A DNA stretch of 39,141 bases, taken from NCBI GenBank assembly GCA_028288765.1, contig JAQGHQ010000338.1, forward strand, positions 1 through 39,141, given 5' to 3'. This stretch comes from Gemmataceae bacterium. Its GTDB lineage: Bacteria; Planctomycetota; Planctomycetia; Gemmatales; Gemmataceae. Position numbers and translations under genes: made by a program. Of this stretch, positions 16,107-24,450 are shown piece after piece (position 1 is the stretch's first letter; each line of letters starts with the position of its first letter). The notes under the pieces are model-generated. The model did not search any database, was not told where the DNA came from, and saw only the letters and a program-made list of their open reading frames with translations.

Positions 16107-19100
16107 CTACTTCTTCCCGGTCGGTTCCGCTCTCTCCTTCTTCTTGACTGGCGGGACGTACAGCTCGGGTACGCCGAGTTCCTTCGCCGCCGAGTTCAGC
16201 TTAGCCACGTCGGTCTTCACCAGCGCGTCGAATGACCCGAGCAACCCGGCCAGCTGCTTCCCCAGGTCGTCGGCGAGTTCGATCTGGGCCGTCGTGGGCG
16301 GGCCGTCGGCCTCGGTCAGGTTGGTGAGCAGCCAGGTGAGCTGGGAGTACAACATCGCCCCGCCCTTCGCGGCGAAGATGTCGTACCCGATCTTCGCCTT
16401 CGGGTTGTGAAGCCTTCCTTCCAGCTCGTCGAGCTTCTTCCCCAGCACGTCTGTTTGCTTCAGCAACGGCTTCGCGTCGGCGTTGTCCTTGAGAAGCTCC
16501 TTGCGGAGGTCGATCTGCTTCTTCAGCGCGCGGATGCGCGCGACCGCGCCCGACAGCTTCGTGATGTCGTCGCGGACGCGAATGGCGAGCTGTTCCAGCG
16601 CGACCAGTTCGGACGGCACGGCCGGGTCCGGCGTGTGCGTCTCGGCCGTCGCGGTCGAAGGTCGCACACGCGTGAACCACCCGCCCGCCTCGAAAGCACG
16701 GGCCGCCGGGACGGCCGGTCGCGCGCGGGTGATCAGCCACCGCGGGTCCGCCGTCACCTCCATCTCGCCCGTCAGGGTCTGCCCGCCGACGGTCAGCTTT
16801 ACCGTATACTTCCCCGGCGCGGCCGGGACGCCCTGGCCCGCCTCGCCCGAGTCCACGACCGCTTGCGGGATCGTGTCCGCCCCGTCGTGGGTCAGGTCCC
16901 ACACGAACCGGTTCAGCCCCTTCTTCACGTCCAGCTTCCGGTCGGGCTTACCCTTCTCGGCGTGCTCCTCGTCCTCGTCTTCCGTTTCCTGCTCGACCGA
17001 CGGCCCGCCGCGACTCTTCTTCGGACTCGCCGCCGCGACGACGTTCCCCTTCGGGTCGCGGATCTCCAGCGTCACCTCGCCCTTGGGCTCGTGCGCCAGG
17101 TGGTACCAGATCACCGCCCCGTGGGCCGGGTCCGCGCCGGCCGTGGGCCGGGTGAACGACCCCGTCGGACCGTCCCAGCTGACGTGCCACCGCGTCGCCG
17201 GCCGGACCGTGAACAGGTGCGCGGCCTTGCTCCTGATCGCGTCCGTCATCTCCCGCACGGTGGTGAGGTCGTCGAGAATCCAGATCGACCGGCCGTGGGT
17301 GCCGATCACGAGGTCGTCGTCCTTCACGATCAGGTCGTGGACCGGGACCGTCGGGAGGTTCTGTTGCAGCGGCTTCCAGCTCTTCCCGGCGTCCGGCGAG
17401 TACATCACGCCCCGCTCCGTCCCGAGGAACAACAGCCCCTTCTTTCTCGGGTCTTCGCGGACGGCGTGGCAGTGGACCCCGGGGTCGAGCCCGGCGGTAA
17501 TTCGGGCCCACGTCCGGCCGAAATCGGTGGTCTTCCAGACGTACGGCCGGTAGTCGTCCATCCGGTGGTTGTCGACCACGACCAGCGCCGTCCCGGCGTC
17601 GTGCGGGCTCGCCTCGACGCACGCCACCGTGCCCCAGTCCGGCAGCCCGGGGACGTTCGGCGTCACGTTCGTCCACGTCTTCCCGTCGTCGCGGGACACG
17701 TGGACGAGCCCGTCGTCCGTCCCGGCCCAGAGCAGTCCCTTCGTCTTGGGCGACTCGGCGAGCGCGAAGATGGTGCAGTACACCTCCGCCCCGGTGTTGT
17801 CGCCGGTGATCGGCCCCCCGCTCCACTGCTGCTTCTGCTTGTCGTTGCGGGTCAGGTCGCCGGACACCGGCACCCACGTCTGCCCGCCGTCGCGGGTCCG
17901 GAACAGGACGTTCGCCGCGTGGTACACCGCCTTCGGGTCATGCGGCGAGATGAGGATCGGGGCCGTCCACTGGAACCGGTACTTCATCTTCGCCGGGTCG
18001 ATCCCGGAGGGGTTGAACTGGTTGACGGTGATGTTGCGGGCCTGTCTCGTCCGGTGGTCGTACCGGGTCATGATCCCGCCGTACTCGCCGGCGTAGACCA
18101 CGTCCGGGTCGGATGGATCGGCGACGGCGTACCCGGCCTCGCCGCCGCCGACCGGGTGCCAGTCGCCCGGCCCGATCCCGCCGGCCTTGAGCGCCCGGCT
18201 CGGCCCGCACGCCGACCCGAGGTCCTGCAGGCATGTCATGACGTGGTACGGGGTGCGGGCGTCGGCCGACACGTGGTAACACTGGCCGATCGGCAGCGGC
18301 GGGGCGTGCCACACCCGGCCGGCGTCGGTGCTGATGTCCACCCCGCCGTCGTTCGCGCCGATCATCCGGTGCGGGTTGGCCGGGTCGATCCACAGGTCGT
18401 GGTGGTCGCCGTGGTGGCCGCCGCGGACGGGGTGGAAGGACCGCCCGCCGTCGATGCTCTTGAGCAGCTGGACCTGGGGGGCGAACACCACGTCGGGGTT
18501 CGTGGGGTGGACGGTGAGGGTCGAGTAGTACCACGCCCGCTGGCGGATGTGCCGGTCGTCGCTCGCCCGCTCCCACGTCTCTCCGCCGTCGTCGGAGCGG
18601 AATAGCCCGCCCTTCTCCGCCTCGATGACGGCGTACACCCGCTTCGCGTTCGACGGCGCGACCGCCACCCCGACCTTGCCCCAGATGCCGGCGGGCAGGC
18701 CGTTCGGCTTGTCGGACTCGGGCGCCTTTCCGCCCTTCAGGCTGGTCCATGTGTCGCCGCCGTCGCGGGAAACGGACAGGTCGGACCCCGGCCCGCCGCT
18801 GGTCAGCTCCCACGGCCGGCGGCGGGCCTGCCAGAACCCGGCGAACACGACCCGCGGGTTGGTCGGGTCGAGGCAGACGTCCGAACAGCCCGTTTCGTCG
18901 TTCTTGAACAGGACGCGGTCCCAGGTCTTCCCGCCGTCCGTGGTGCGGTACAGGCCTCGCTCCGGATTCGGGCCGAAGGCGTGCCCGAGTACCGCGGCGA
19001 AGGCGACGTCCGGGTTCTTCGGGTGAACGGCCATCGTGCCAATCTGACCGACCTGCTTCCAGACGTGCTTCCAGGTCTTCCCACCGTCGGTGCTCTTGAA

Positions 19101-19478
19101 GATCCCCGCCCCCGGAGCCACGTTCCCGCGGATATTCGCCTCCCCGGTCCCGACGTACACGACGTTCGGGTCGGACGGGGCGACGGCAATCGAGCCGACC
19201 GAGGCGGTCGGCTGGTCGTCGAACACCGGCTTCCAGGTGAGCCCGCCGTCGGTCGACTTCCAGACTCCGCCTGAAGCGGTGGCGGCAAAGTAAGTGAGCG
19301 GGTCGCCGGGAACCCCACACGCCCGCGACACGCGGCCCCCCACGAACGGTCCGACGAGTCGATATTTGAGTGAGGCGAGGTCCTTCGGGGCTTTGGGCTC
19401 GTCCGCCGCGCCGGCCGGGGGGCAGAAGCCACTCACGAAGACGGCCGACAATAGCGTGACAGCGTAACGGGTGCGCAT
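16107..19478 (-). CDS. Secreted Asp-box (sortilin/Vps10-like) beta-propeller protein
   Basis: 1123 aa from the ATG at 19478, which gives a good signal peptide (MRTRYAVTLLSAVFVSGF, cleavage near AGAA, residue 24); an in-frame start 54 bp further upstream would spoil it. At least ten Asp-box motifs of form S/T-x-D-x-G-x-T-W occur between about residues 60 and 710 (STDGGLTW, STDGGKTW, RDGGDTW, DDGGETW, TDFGRTW, PDAGKSW). These define one or two propellers of the BNR/sortilin type often annotated as glycosyl hydrolase. Residues about 770-920 form a beta-rich segment with an acidic linker (TEDEDEEH) and an FlgD-Ig-like stretch (VWDLTHDGADTIPQ, APGKYTVKLTVGG). The C-terminal 200 residues are helical. 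No glycosidase catalytic residues can be assigned, so the enzymatic label should be treated with care. Confidence 0.9.
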   Translation of the reverse strand: MRTRYAVTLLSAVFVSGFCPPAGAADEPKAPKDLASLKYRLVGPFVGGRVSRACGVPGDPLTYFAATASGGVWKSTDGGLTWKPVFDDQPTASVGSIAVAPSDPNVVYVGTGEANIRGNVAPGAGIFKSTDGGKTWKHVWKQVGQIGTMAVHPKNPDVAFAAVLGHAFGPNPERGLYRTTDGGKTWDRVLFKNDETGCSDVCLDPTNPRVVFAGFWQARRRPWELTSGGPGSDLSVSRDGGDTWTSLKGGKAPESDKPNGLPAGIWGKVGVAVAPSNAKRVYAVIEAEKGGLFRSDDGGETWERASDDRHIRQRAWYYSTLTVHPTNPDVVFAPQVQLLKSIDGGRSFHPVRGGHHGDHHDLWIDPANPHRMIGANDGGVDISTDAGRVWHAPPLPIGQCYHVSADARTPYHVMTCLQDLGSACGPSRALKAGGIGPGDWHPVGGGEAGYAVADPSDPDVVYAGEYGGIMTRYDHRTRQARNITVNQFNPSGIDPAKMKYRFQWTAPILISPHDPKAVYHAANVLFRTRDGGQTWVPVSGDLTRNDKQKQQWSGGPITGDNTGAEVYCTIFALAESPKTKGLLWAGTDDGLVHVSRDDGKTWTNVTPNVPGLPDWGTVACVEASPHDAGTALVVVDNHRMDDYRPYVWKTTDFGRTWARITAGLDPGVHCHAVREDPRKKGLLFLGTERGVMYSPDAGKSWKPLQQNLPTVPVHDLIVKDDDLVIGTHGRSIWILDDLTTVREMTDAIRSKAAHLFTVRPATRWHVSWDGPTGSFTRPTAGADPAHGAVIWYHLAHEPKGEVTLEIRDPKGNVVAAASPKKSRGGPSVEQETEDEDEEHAEKGKPDRKLDVKKGLNRFVWDLTHDGADTIPQAVVDSGEAGQGVPAAPGKYTVKLTVGGQTLTGEMEVTADPRWLITRARPAVPAARAFEAGGWFTRVRPSTATAETHTPDPAVPSELVALEQLAIRVRDDITKLSGAVARIRALKKQIDLRKELLKDNADAKPLLKQTDVLGKKLDELEGRLHNPKAKIGYDIFAAKGGAMLYSQLTWLLTNLTEADGPPTTAQIELADDLGKQLAGLLGSFDALVKTDVAKLNSAAKELGVPELYVPPVKKKERAEPTGKK

Positions 19479-19717
19479 GGTACTGGCTCGGCGGTGATGT
19501 TCGCCGGACGAGAGAGGAAGACGAACCGGCACAATAGCTTCAGATTACCCATCTTAAATCACCTTTCATCCCTGCCAATTGCCGGCCGGCCCGAAGGATC
19601 GGGGAATCTTCTTCGCCCTCCCCCTACGACCCGACTTCCCGACCGATGATGGATGGAAGCGATCAGGAGTTCGGGAGGAAAACCGAAGTGTTCGGTGAAG
19701 AACCGGAGGCGACACCC

Positions 19718-19851
19718 GTGGGGGCAAGTTTCCAGCTGCCGGGCGACTGGAAATCAGCTCCGCGAGGTGGCGGAATGAACCGAAAGCGATTGTGTGGCTT
19801 GCTTTGGGTGTAGTACCGACCGACCTGGGCAATTCGGATACTTGCCCCCAC
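19718..19851. repeat. Palindromic element, GGGGGCAAGTT family, copy C
   Basis: The left end (from 19718) reads GTGGGGGCAAGTTTCCAG. The right end (to 19851), read on the opposite strand, gives GTGGGGGCAAGTATCCGA. Only the outer 15 or so bases are conserved, and the 100-bp interior is unrelated to copies A and B. It lies in the 408-bp spacer between the divergent Asp-box gene and HTH gene and ends 35 bp before the latter. No other structure is evident in that spacer. Confidence 0.75.
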
Positions 19852-19886
19852 ACTGGTTGGGGCAAAACACCCTGAGGCGACCACAC

Positions 19887-20657
19887 ATGGTATCGCAAGC
19901 ACAGCAGACCGTGGACGAAATCCTGGCCCACGCCCTCGCCACGGGAGGGACTGTCGCCCGGGCGGCTAAAACCGCCGGGATCAGCGAGAGCGCCGTCTAC
20001 CACCGGCTCCGAGAGCCCACGTTCCAGGTCCGTGTGTCCGAGATCCGGGCAGTGATCGCGGACGCCGTTGTCGGTACGATCACCGACCGAATGATGGGCG
20101 CCTGCGACACGCTCTACCGACTGCTCGCGAGCAACTCCGAGACGGTCCAAATCAGGGCGGCGAAAACGTTGATCGAACTGGCGATGAAACTCAACTGCCG
20201 GAACAACCTCGCCGGGCACCACGCCCCGGATGAACAACCCCGGGAAGAGCCCGAATGCTTCTCATCCGCGGTCCTGGACGCCCCGGCCGCCGTCCCGGAG
20301 CCGCTCGATCCGGTGCGTCCCCCACCCGACGGGCTTCCCACGCCTCCCGCGCCGGGCCCGGAAAGCGATGTCGAACAGGAGAAGCGTCCCGACGAGCCTG
20401 ACACGGACCGCGAGCCCGTCATCTCTCCCGGTAACGGGGTTCCTGTAGGTCCTGCTCGCGACTCTCGCCTCATCGACCCGAGTCCCGTCCGCCATGCAAG
20501 CGGGGAGGGAGACGGGATGGGCAAATCCGATTGGAACCTGTCAAACCCTGTCAAAGACTGTCACGGGCAGGCGGGTAGCCCGCCCATGAACCAGGCGCAT
20601 CGGCTCTCGACGGGGCTAAAGGTCGCGCTCGAACGGGTCGGCAGTGAGCCGGCGTAG
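19887..20657 (+). CDS. Helix-turn-helix protein of unknown function
   Basis: 256 aa from the ATG at 19887; reading upstream in this frame enters palindromic repeat copy C. Residues about 8-42 (VDEILAHALATGG, VARAAKTAGISESAVYHRL) are a helix-turn-helix of the kind seen in small phage-terminase-like or homeodomain-like bacterial proteins. Residues 45-105 are helical (IADAVVGTITDRMMGACDTL, SETVQIRAAKTLIELAMKL). The last 130 residues are Pro/Asp/Glu-rich and probably disordered. A DNA-binding role is likely, the target unknown. Near the 3' end the DNA carries three CTGTCA words at 10-bp period, which is not a multiple of three. No phage genes surround it. Confidence 0.7.
   Translation: MVSQAQQTVDEILAHALATGGTVARAAKTAGISESAVYHRLREPTFQVRVSEIRAVIADAVVGTITDRMMGACDTLYRLLASNSETVQIRAAKTLIELAMKLNCRNNLAGHHAPDEQPREEPECFSSAVLDAPAAVPEPLDPVRPPPDGLPTPPAPGPESDVEQEKRPDEPDTDREPVISPGNGVPVGPARDSRLIDPSPVRHASGEGDGMGKSDWNLSNPVKDCHGQAGSPPMNQAHRLSTGLKVALERVGSEPA
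20538..20567. repeat. Three CTGTCA words at 10-bp spacing
   Basis: CTGTCA occurs at 20538, 20548 and 20558; the first two are followed by AA. The period equals one helical turn and is out of register with the codons, so selection would be at the DNA level if it is meaningful. It lies within the 3' part of the HTH gene. Confidence 0.6.
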
Positions 20658-20785
20658 TCCAGACCGGGGCATCGCCCCGGAACGGCTGATATCCCCCCGA
20701 TCGCATTTATGATCAATCGCCGGGTTTCTCTCGGCGGTTCGGTTGACTATCATGGAACGGATCGCTGCCGATAGGAGATCCCTCT

Positions 20786-23347
20786 GTGTATTGCCCCGCC
20801 TTCCGGCCGCGCCGCGCGGCTCCCGCCTTTCTCTCCCTCGCCCTGTTGCTCCTGACCGCGCTCCCGGCTCCGGCGGTCATCCTCAAGCTCATCCCCCTCA
20901 AGGATGTGCTCGAGGGCGAACAGATCATCTTCGTCGCGACGGTCGACACCGTGACCCCGGACAAGCCTGCGGTCGTGTTCAAGTTCGAGGAGAAACTCAA
21001 GGGCGACGCCCCGTTCGAGCGGCTCCCGGTGAACCTCACCGGCGACGCCGAGGCGAAAAAAGATGGACACACCAAGGTGATGCTCGACCGGCTGGAACCC
21101 GGGCGGAAGCTGGTCATCTTCGCCACCAAGATAGACAAGAAATACGACGCGAAGGCCTTCATGGAGGGAACGTGGTTCTCGCTCCAGGGCACGATCGACG
21201 AGGACGGGAAGACGGTCCGGTGGGCCTTCCTGCACGCCGAGCCGTACCTGCGGCGGACGTTCGCCGGGACGACGGCGGAACTGAAGAAGGTGGTCGCGGA
21301 CGGGCTGGCGAAAAAGGCCGAGCCCCCCCCTGTGAACGAGAAGGAAAAGCCGGGGTTCGGCCCGCCCGTCGAGAAGAAATGCGGAGCGGGGAACGCGGAA
21401 CCGGTCGAACGCGGACCGCGGAACGCGGAACGCGTTCCGGACGATCGGCCGAGCTATCCGGGTTTTCACTCCGCGGTCCGCGCTCCGCGCTCCGCGCTTT
21501 TAGGGGTGATCCCCTCGTTCGTTCTGGTCGGCCCGCTGGCGATCATCGCGGCCCTCTTCCCCGGAGTAGCGGCGCGGATGGCGATCGGGATGAAGCGGTG
21601 GCGGGCGTTCCTGGTGATCGCCAGCACGAACAGCACCATGGCCCTCGTGTACTGGCTCCTCCGCGACTTCCAGGTCCTCCCCGACTGGTGGATGTTCGGC
21701 TACCGTGGGTTTACCCTCCTCCTCCTCGTCTCCACGGCGGTCGGGGTCACCTGGGCCGGGCGGCGGTATCGGCGGATGGCCTGCGAGGAGCCACGCGTCA
21801 CAAGTCCCCCGGCCCGTAGCGAACTCCTCACGCTCGCGGGGCTTACCGGGCTCGTCGGACTGACCGTCGCGTCGACCCGTCTGTTCGGCCCCTGGAGTGC
21901 CGCCGTCGACCTGCCCATGCGGGAGTTCACACTCATCGGTATCTCCCTGCTCGCCGCCACGCTCTACACCGCCTATCGGGCCACGGGGGGGGCCGATCGC
22001 CTACCCGATGACTCCGGCCCGGCTGTTCAGCTGAGCCTGTCCGGTGAATCGGTCGGGTTGGGCGCGCTGTTCCTGGGCGGGCTGGTCGCGGTGTTCATCG
22101 GGGGGGACGCCGAAACGCGCGCGGGCTTCGTCGGCACCCAGGCCGGCGATGCGGAAGAGGTGTTCGGCCCGAAACTCACTGACGTGCGGGTATTTGAAGT
22201 TTCTGAAGCGCATCAGGTCATGTCCGGGATCGCGGTGGACGGTGACCGGTTGTACTTCGGGGCGAGCAGGGCAACCGGGTTCCGAGCGAACGGGTTCGTG
22301 TTCTGCCTCGACCGGAACACCGGCCGGTCGCTGTGGAAGTTCGACAGCGACGGCAAGCTGAAACAGGTCTTCTGCACCCCCACGCCGGCCGGCGGGAAGG
22401 TGTACTTCGGCGAGGGGCTGCACACGGATAGCGGGTGCCAACTGTTCTGCGTGGACGCCGCGACCGGGAAACCCGCCTGGCCGAATCCGTTCGAGACGGC
22501 CAGTCATACCGAGGGAACCCCGCGGGTGGCCCACGGCCGGGTTTACTTCACGGCCGGGGACGACGGGTTATTCTGTGCGGACGCTGTGACCGGCGAGAAG
22601 AAGTGGCAACTGGCCGGCACGCCCAACAACCTGCACATCGACACCCCGCCGATGGTCTCGGGTGACCGTCTGTTCGCAGGGAGCGGGTACGGCACCTACG
22701 CCCTTCTCGGCGTGGACGCGCACTCCGGGAAGGAACTCTGGCGGACACCAGTGTCCCTGCGGTCGTTCGGCCCCCCGCTGGTGATCGGCGATCGCGTGGC
22801 GTACGGGCTTGGTACGGGCAATCTGAGCCAGGACATCGAGGGCGACGAGAAGGCGCCGGCGGGGGCGGTGGTCTGCGTGAACGCGGACGACGGCAAGGAG
22901 GTGTGGAAGTACGAGCTGACCCGGTCGGTCCACACGCCGCTGGCGGCGGACGTCTTCTCGGTGTACGCGACGAGCCGGGACGGGGCGGTCCACTGCCTCG
23001 ACCGGAAGACCGGGAAGCCGCGCTGGAAGACGGGCATCGGCGCGACAATCACGGCGGGTCCGGCGGTCGCGACGGCCGGCGGAATGCCGGTCGCGGTGTA
23101 CGCCATCTCGACCGAGGGGATGACCGTCTGTCTGAATCCCCAGACCGGGAAGGTGGTGTGGTCGCGCGACCTGCGGGAACACACGAAGAGGATGGTCAAG
23201 GAAGTCTACACGACCCCGGCCGTGGTGACCGAGCCGACATCGACCGGGAGTCGACGGGTGATCTATACGGGGGCTCTGGTCGAGAACCACAACAACGGCG
23301 CCAAGACGGCGGCCGTGTTCCGGTTCGAGGACGAGCTGGGGGAGTAG
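20786..23347 (+). CDS. Mosaic secreted/membrane protein with PQQ-type beta-propeller
   Basis: 853 aa, GTG start with AGGAG 8 nt upstream (20773-20777). Residues 1-31 are a signal peptide (FLSLALLLLTALPAPA). Residues 32-190 form a beta-rich exported domain (EGEQIIFVATVDTVTPDKPA, LEPGRKLVIFATK). Residues about 199-238 come from an in-frame palindromic DNA element and look like low-complexity linker. About six transmembrane helices follow (about 238-450; e.g. FVLVGPLAIIAALFPG, FLVIASTNSTMALVYWLL). The C-terminal 390 residues are a PQQ/quinoprotein-like propeller with seven A-x-x-G-x-x-x-W-type blades (TGRSLWKF, TGEKKWQL, SGKELWRT, DGKEVWKY, TGKPRWKT, TGKVVWSR). PQQ-binding catalytic residues cannot be assigned; it may be structural like BamB. 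The function is unknown. Confidence 0.88.
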   Translation: MYCPAFRPRRAAPAFLSLALLLLTALPAPAVILKLIPLKDVLEGEQIIFVATVDTVTPDKPAVVFKFEEKLKGDAPFERLPVNLTGDAEAKKDGHTKVMLDRLEPGRKLVIFATKIDKKYDAKAFMEGTWFSLQGTIDEDGKTVRWAFLHAEPYLRRTFAGTTAELKKVVADGLAKKAEPPPVNEKEKPGFGPPVEKKCGAGNAEPVERGPRNAERVPDDRPSYPGFHSAVRAPRSALLGVIPSFVLVGPLAIIAALFPGVAARMAIGMKRWRAFLVIASTNSTMALVYWLLRDFQVLPDWWMFGYRGFTLLLLVSTAVGVTWAGRRYRRMACEEPRVTSPPARSELLTLAGLTGLVGLTVASTRLFGPWSAAVDLPMREFTLIGISLLAATLYTAYRATGGADRLPDDSGPAVQLSLSGESVGLGALFLGGLVAVFIGGDAETRAGFVGTQAGDAEEVFGPKLTDVRVFEVSEAHQVMSGIAVDGDRLYFGASRATGFRANGFVFCLDRNTGRSLWKFDSDGKLKQVFCTPTPAGGKVYFGEGLHTDSGCQLFCVDAATGKPAWPNPFETASHTEGTPRVAHGRVYFTAGDDGLFCADAVTGEKKWQLAGTPNNLHIDTPPMVSGDRLFAGSGYGTYALLGVDAHSGKELWRTPVSLRSFGPPLVIGDRVAYGLGTGNLSQDIEGDEKAPAGAVVCVNADDGKEVWKYELTRSVHTPLAADVFSVYATSRDGAVHCLDRKTGKPRWKTGIGATITAGPAVATAGGMPVAVYAISTEGMTVCLNPQTGKVVWSRDLREHTKRMVKEVYTTPAVVTEPTSTGSRRVIYTGALVENHNNGAKTAAVFRFEDELGE
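21381..21500. repeat. In-frame palindromic element inside the propeller gene
   Basis: The left end GCGGAGCGGGGAACGCGGA (from 21381) and the reverse complement of the right end (to about 21500), GCGGAGCGCGGAGCGCGGA, are nearly identical. Inside, GCGGAAC heptads repeat tandemly (21418-21434). The region encodes about 40 Arg/Ala/Pro-rich residues between a secreted domain and the first internal membrane helix, with no stop codon. Confidence 0.7.
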
Positions 23348-24450
23348 CGACTTGGCGAGACGGGACCCTGCCGAGCACGCGGCCCAGGTTGATTAGGGCG
23401 TACCCGGTGGGCCGGTCGCGTCGTTGAAGGGTTTTGCTGCACCGGTCTGGAGACCGGTGCCACGATCCGATCGAGGGGTGTCGTGGCAACGGTCTCCAGA
23501 CCGGTGCCGGCACCCAGATCCGAGGACGTCGACCTCCCGAAAACAGCCGAATCGCTCGCGAGCCCGACCGGGTACGCCCGTTTGATTATGACAGAGGAGA
23601 CAGGGTCCGGAAGACCCTTTTGTGGCGACGCCGATTCGGGGGTAGGCAAGCGGCAATCGAAGATCGACCAGCCGCCCGGCGGATCTCGAAGGTGCCCTCG
23701 GGACGGTAGGAGCGCAACTATCGCCCGCCCCAACCTGGCGCCCGCGAACAGGCCATCATCAAATTTCATGTATTAATAATCATATTATTATATAGTTAAT
23801 CAAAAATTGGCCTTCGTGAAAGCGAAAAACCGATTAGCCGATGGGGGTCAAAATGCCTCCGGCGGTCAGGAGATCGGTGCGCGAGGTTGGCCTGCACAAA
23901 TAGACATTAATTAATAACCGGGAGCTGCTCACCACGGTCGACTCGCCCAGGGGAGGTATGCGCCGTTCGGAAACCCGCCAATCTTAACGAATCTTAACCC
24001 ATCAACTTGGCTGTTTTGTTGGAAAGCGTGTGTCGGTCGGAAGTTCCGGATGCGGTCTTGGACGTGCGCAACTGGTCTCGGGCGGGTGGTACTGGCGCCT
24101 TTTTGGGCCGACAAATACCTTCACCGCTTTTCGGAGGAAATACGCCACCCGCTCGCGAGCTCGACCGGAGACAAGATCGACCGCCTTGTGGAGACGGTCC
24201 GGGCCCCCGAATCACCGGTCGTTGTTCGCCCTTGGCGCGATCGGCGGGCGAACAGAAGCCGGCAGTTTGGTCGACCAGTACCGCGAGATGCCGAACCCGG
24301 CGATGAACAGGAAGCCGCCGTCTGGCCTGGGAGTTGCTCTTTCCCCGGCGGCCGATTTATCGGCCGCGTGTGGTAGCCGCCGGAGACTCGCCCGCCCGCC
24401 GCGTGGCTACCGGTGTTCTCGCCCTCCCTGGTTCAGAGGAGTCCCGCGAT
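23348..24450. other. 1.1-kb region without a convincing gene, with an A+T-rich island
   Basis: It starts with a cruciform repeat (23439-23507). From about 23760 to 23815 the sequence is strikingly A+T-rich (TATTAATAATCATATTATTA), with further A+T-rich patches at about 23900-23920 and 23985-24020, including ATCTTAAC twice 10 bp apart. This contrasts sharply with the G+C-rich surroundings. Open frames at 24007-24376 exist but show no recognisable domain and have no ribosome-binding site. The stretch may be an eroded insertion or gene remnant, or an A+T-rich regulatory region. Confidence 0.6.
23439..23507. repeat. Cruciform repeat with self-palindromic arms
   Basis: The left arm (23439-23465) and right arm (23481-23507) match as inverted repeats at 26 of 27 positions, with a 15-nt loop. 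Each arm is itself close to a palindrome: the left one is GCACCGGTCT-GG-AGACCGGTGC. It follows the propeller gene stop by about 90 bp and could serve as its terminator. The terminal sequence is unrelated to the GGGGGCAAGTT family. Confidence 0.85.

Noticed and set aside
16107..19478. Annotation of the Asp-box protein as an active glycosyl hydrolase
   Set aside because: Asp-boxes define the fold only. No sialidase Arg triad or xyloglucanase catalytic residues can be assigned from the sequence.
24007..24376. Overlapping open frames of about 100 aa before the PRC-barrel gene
   Set aside because: No ribosome-binding site, no recognisable domain and no consistent coding signal in one frame. Treated as non-coding or eroded sequence.
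24007..24450. Toxin-antitoxin or small defence module in the gene-poor stretch
   Set aside because: No pair of small genes with ribosome-binding sites and no known toxin or antitoxin motif was found.
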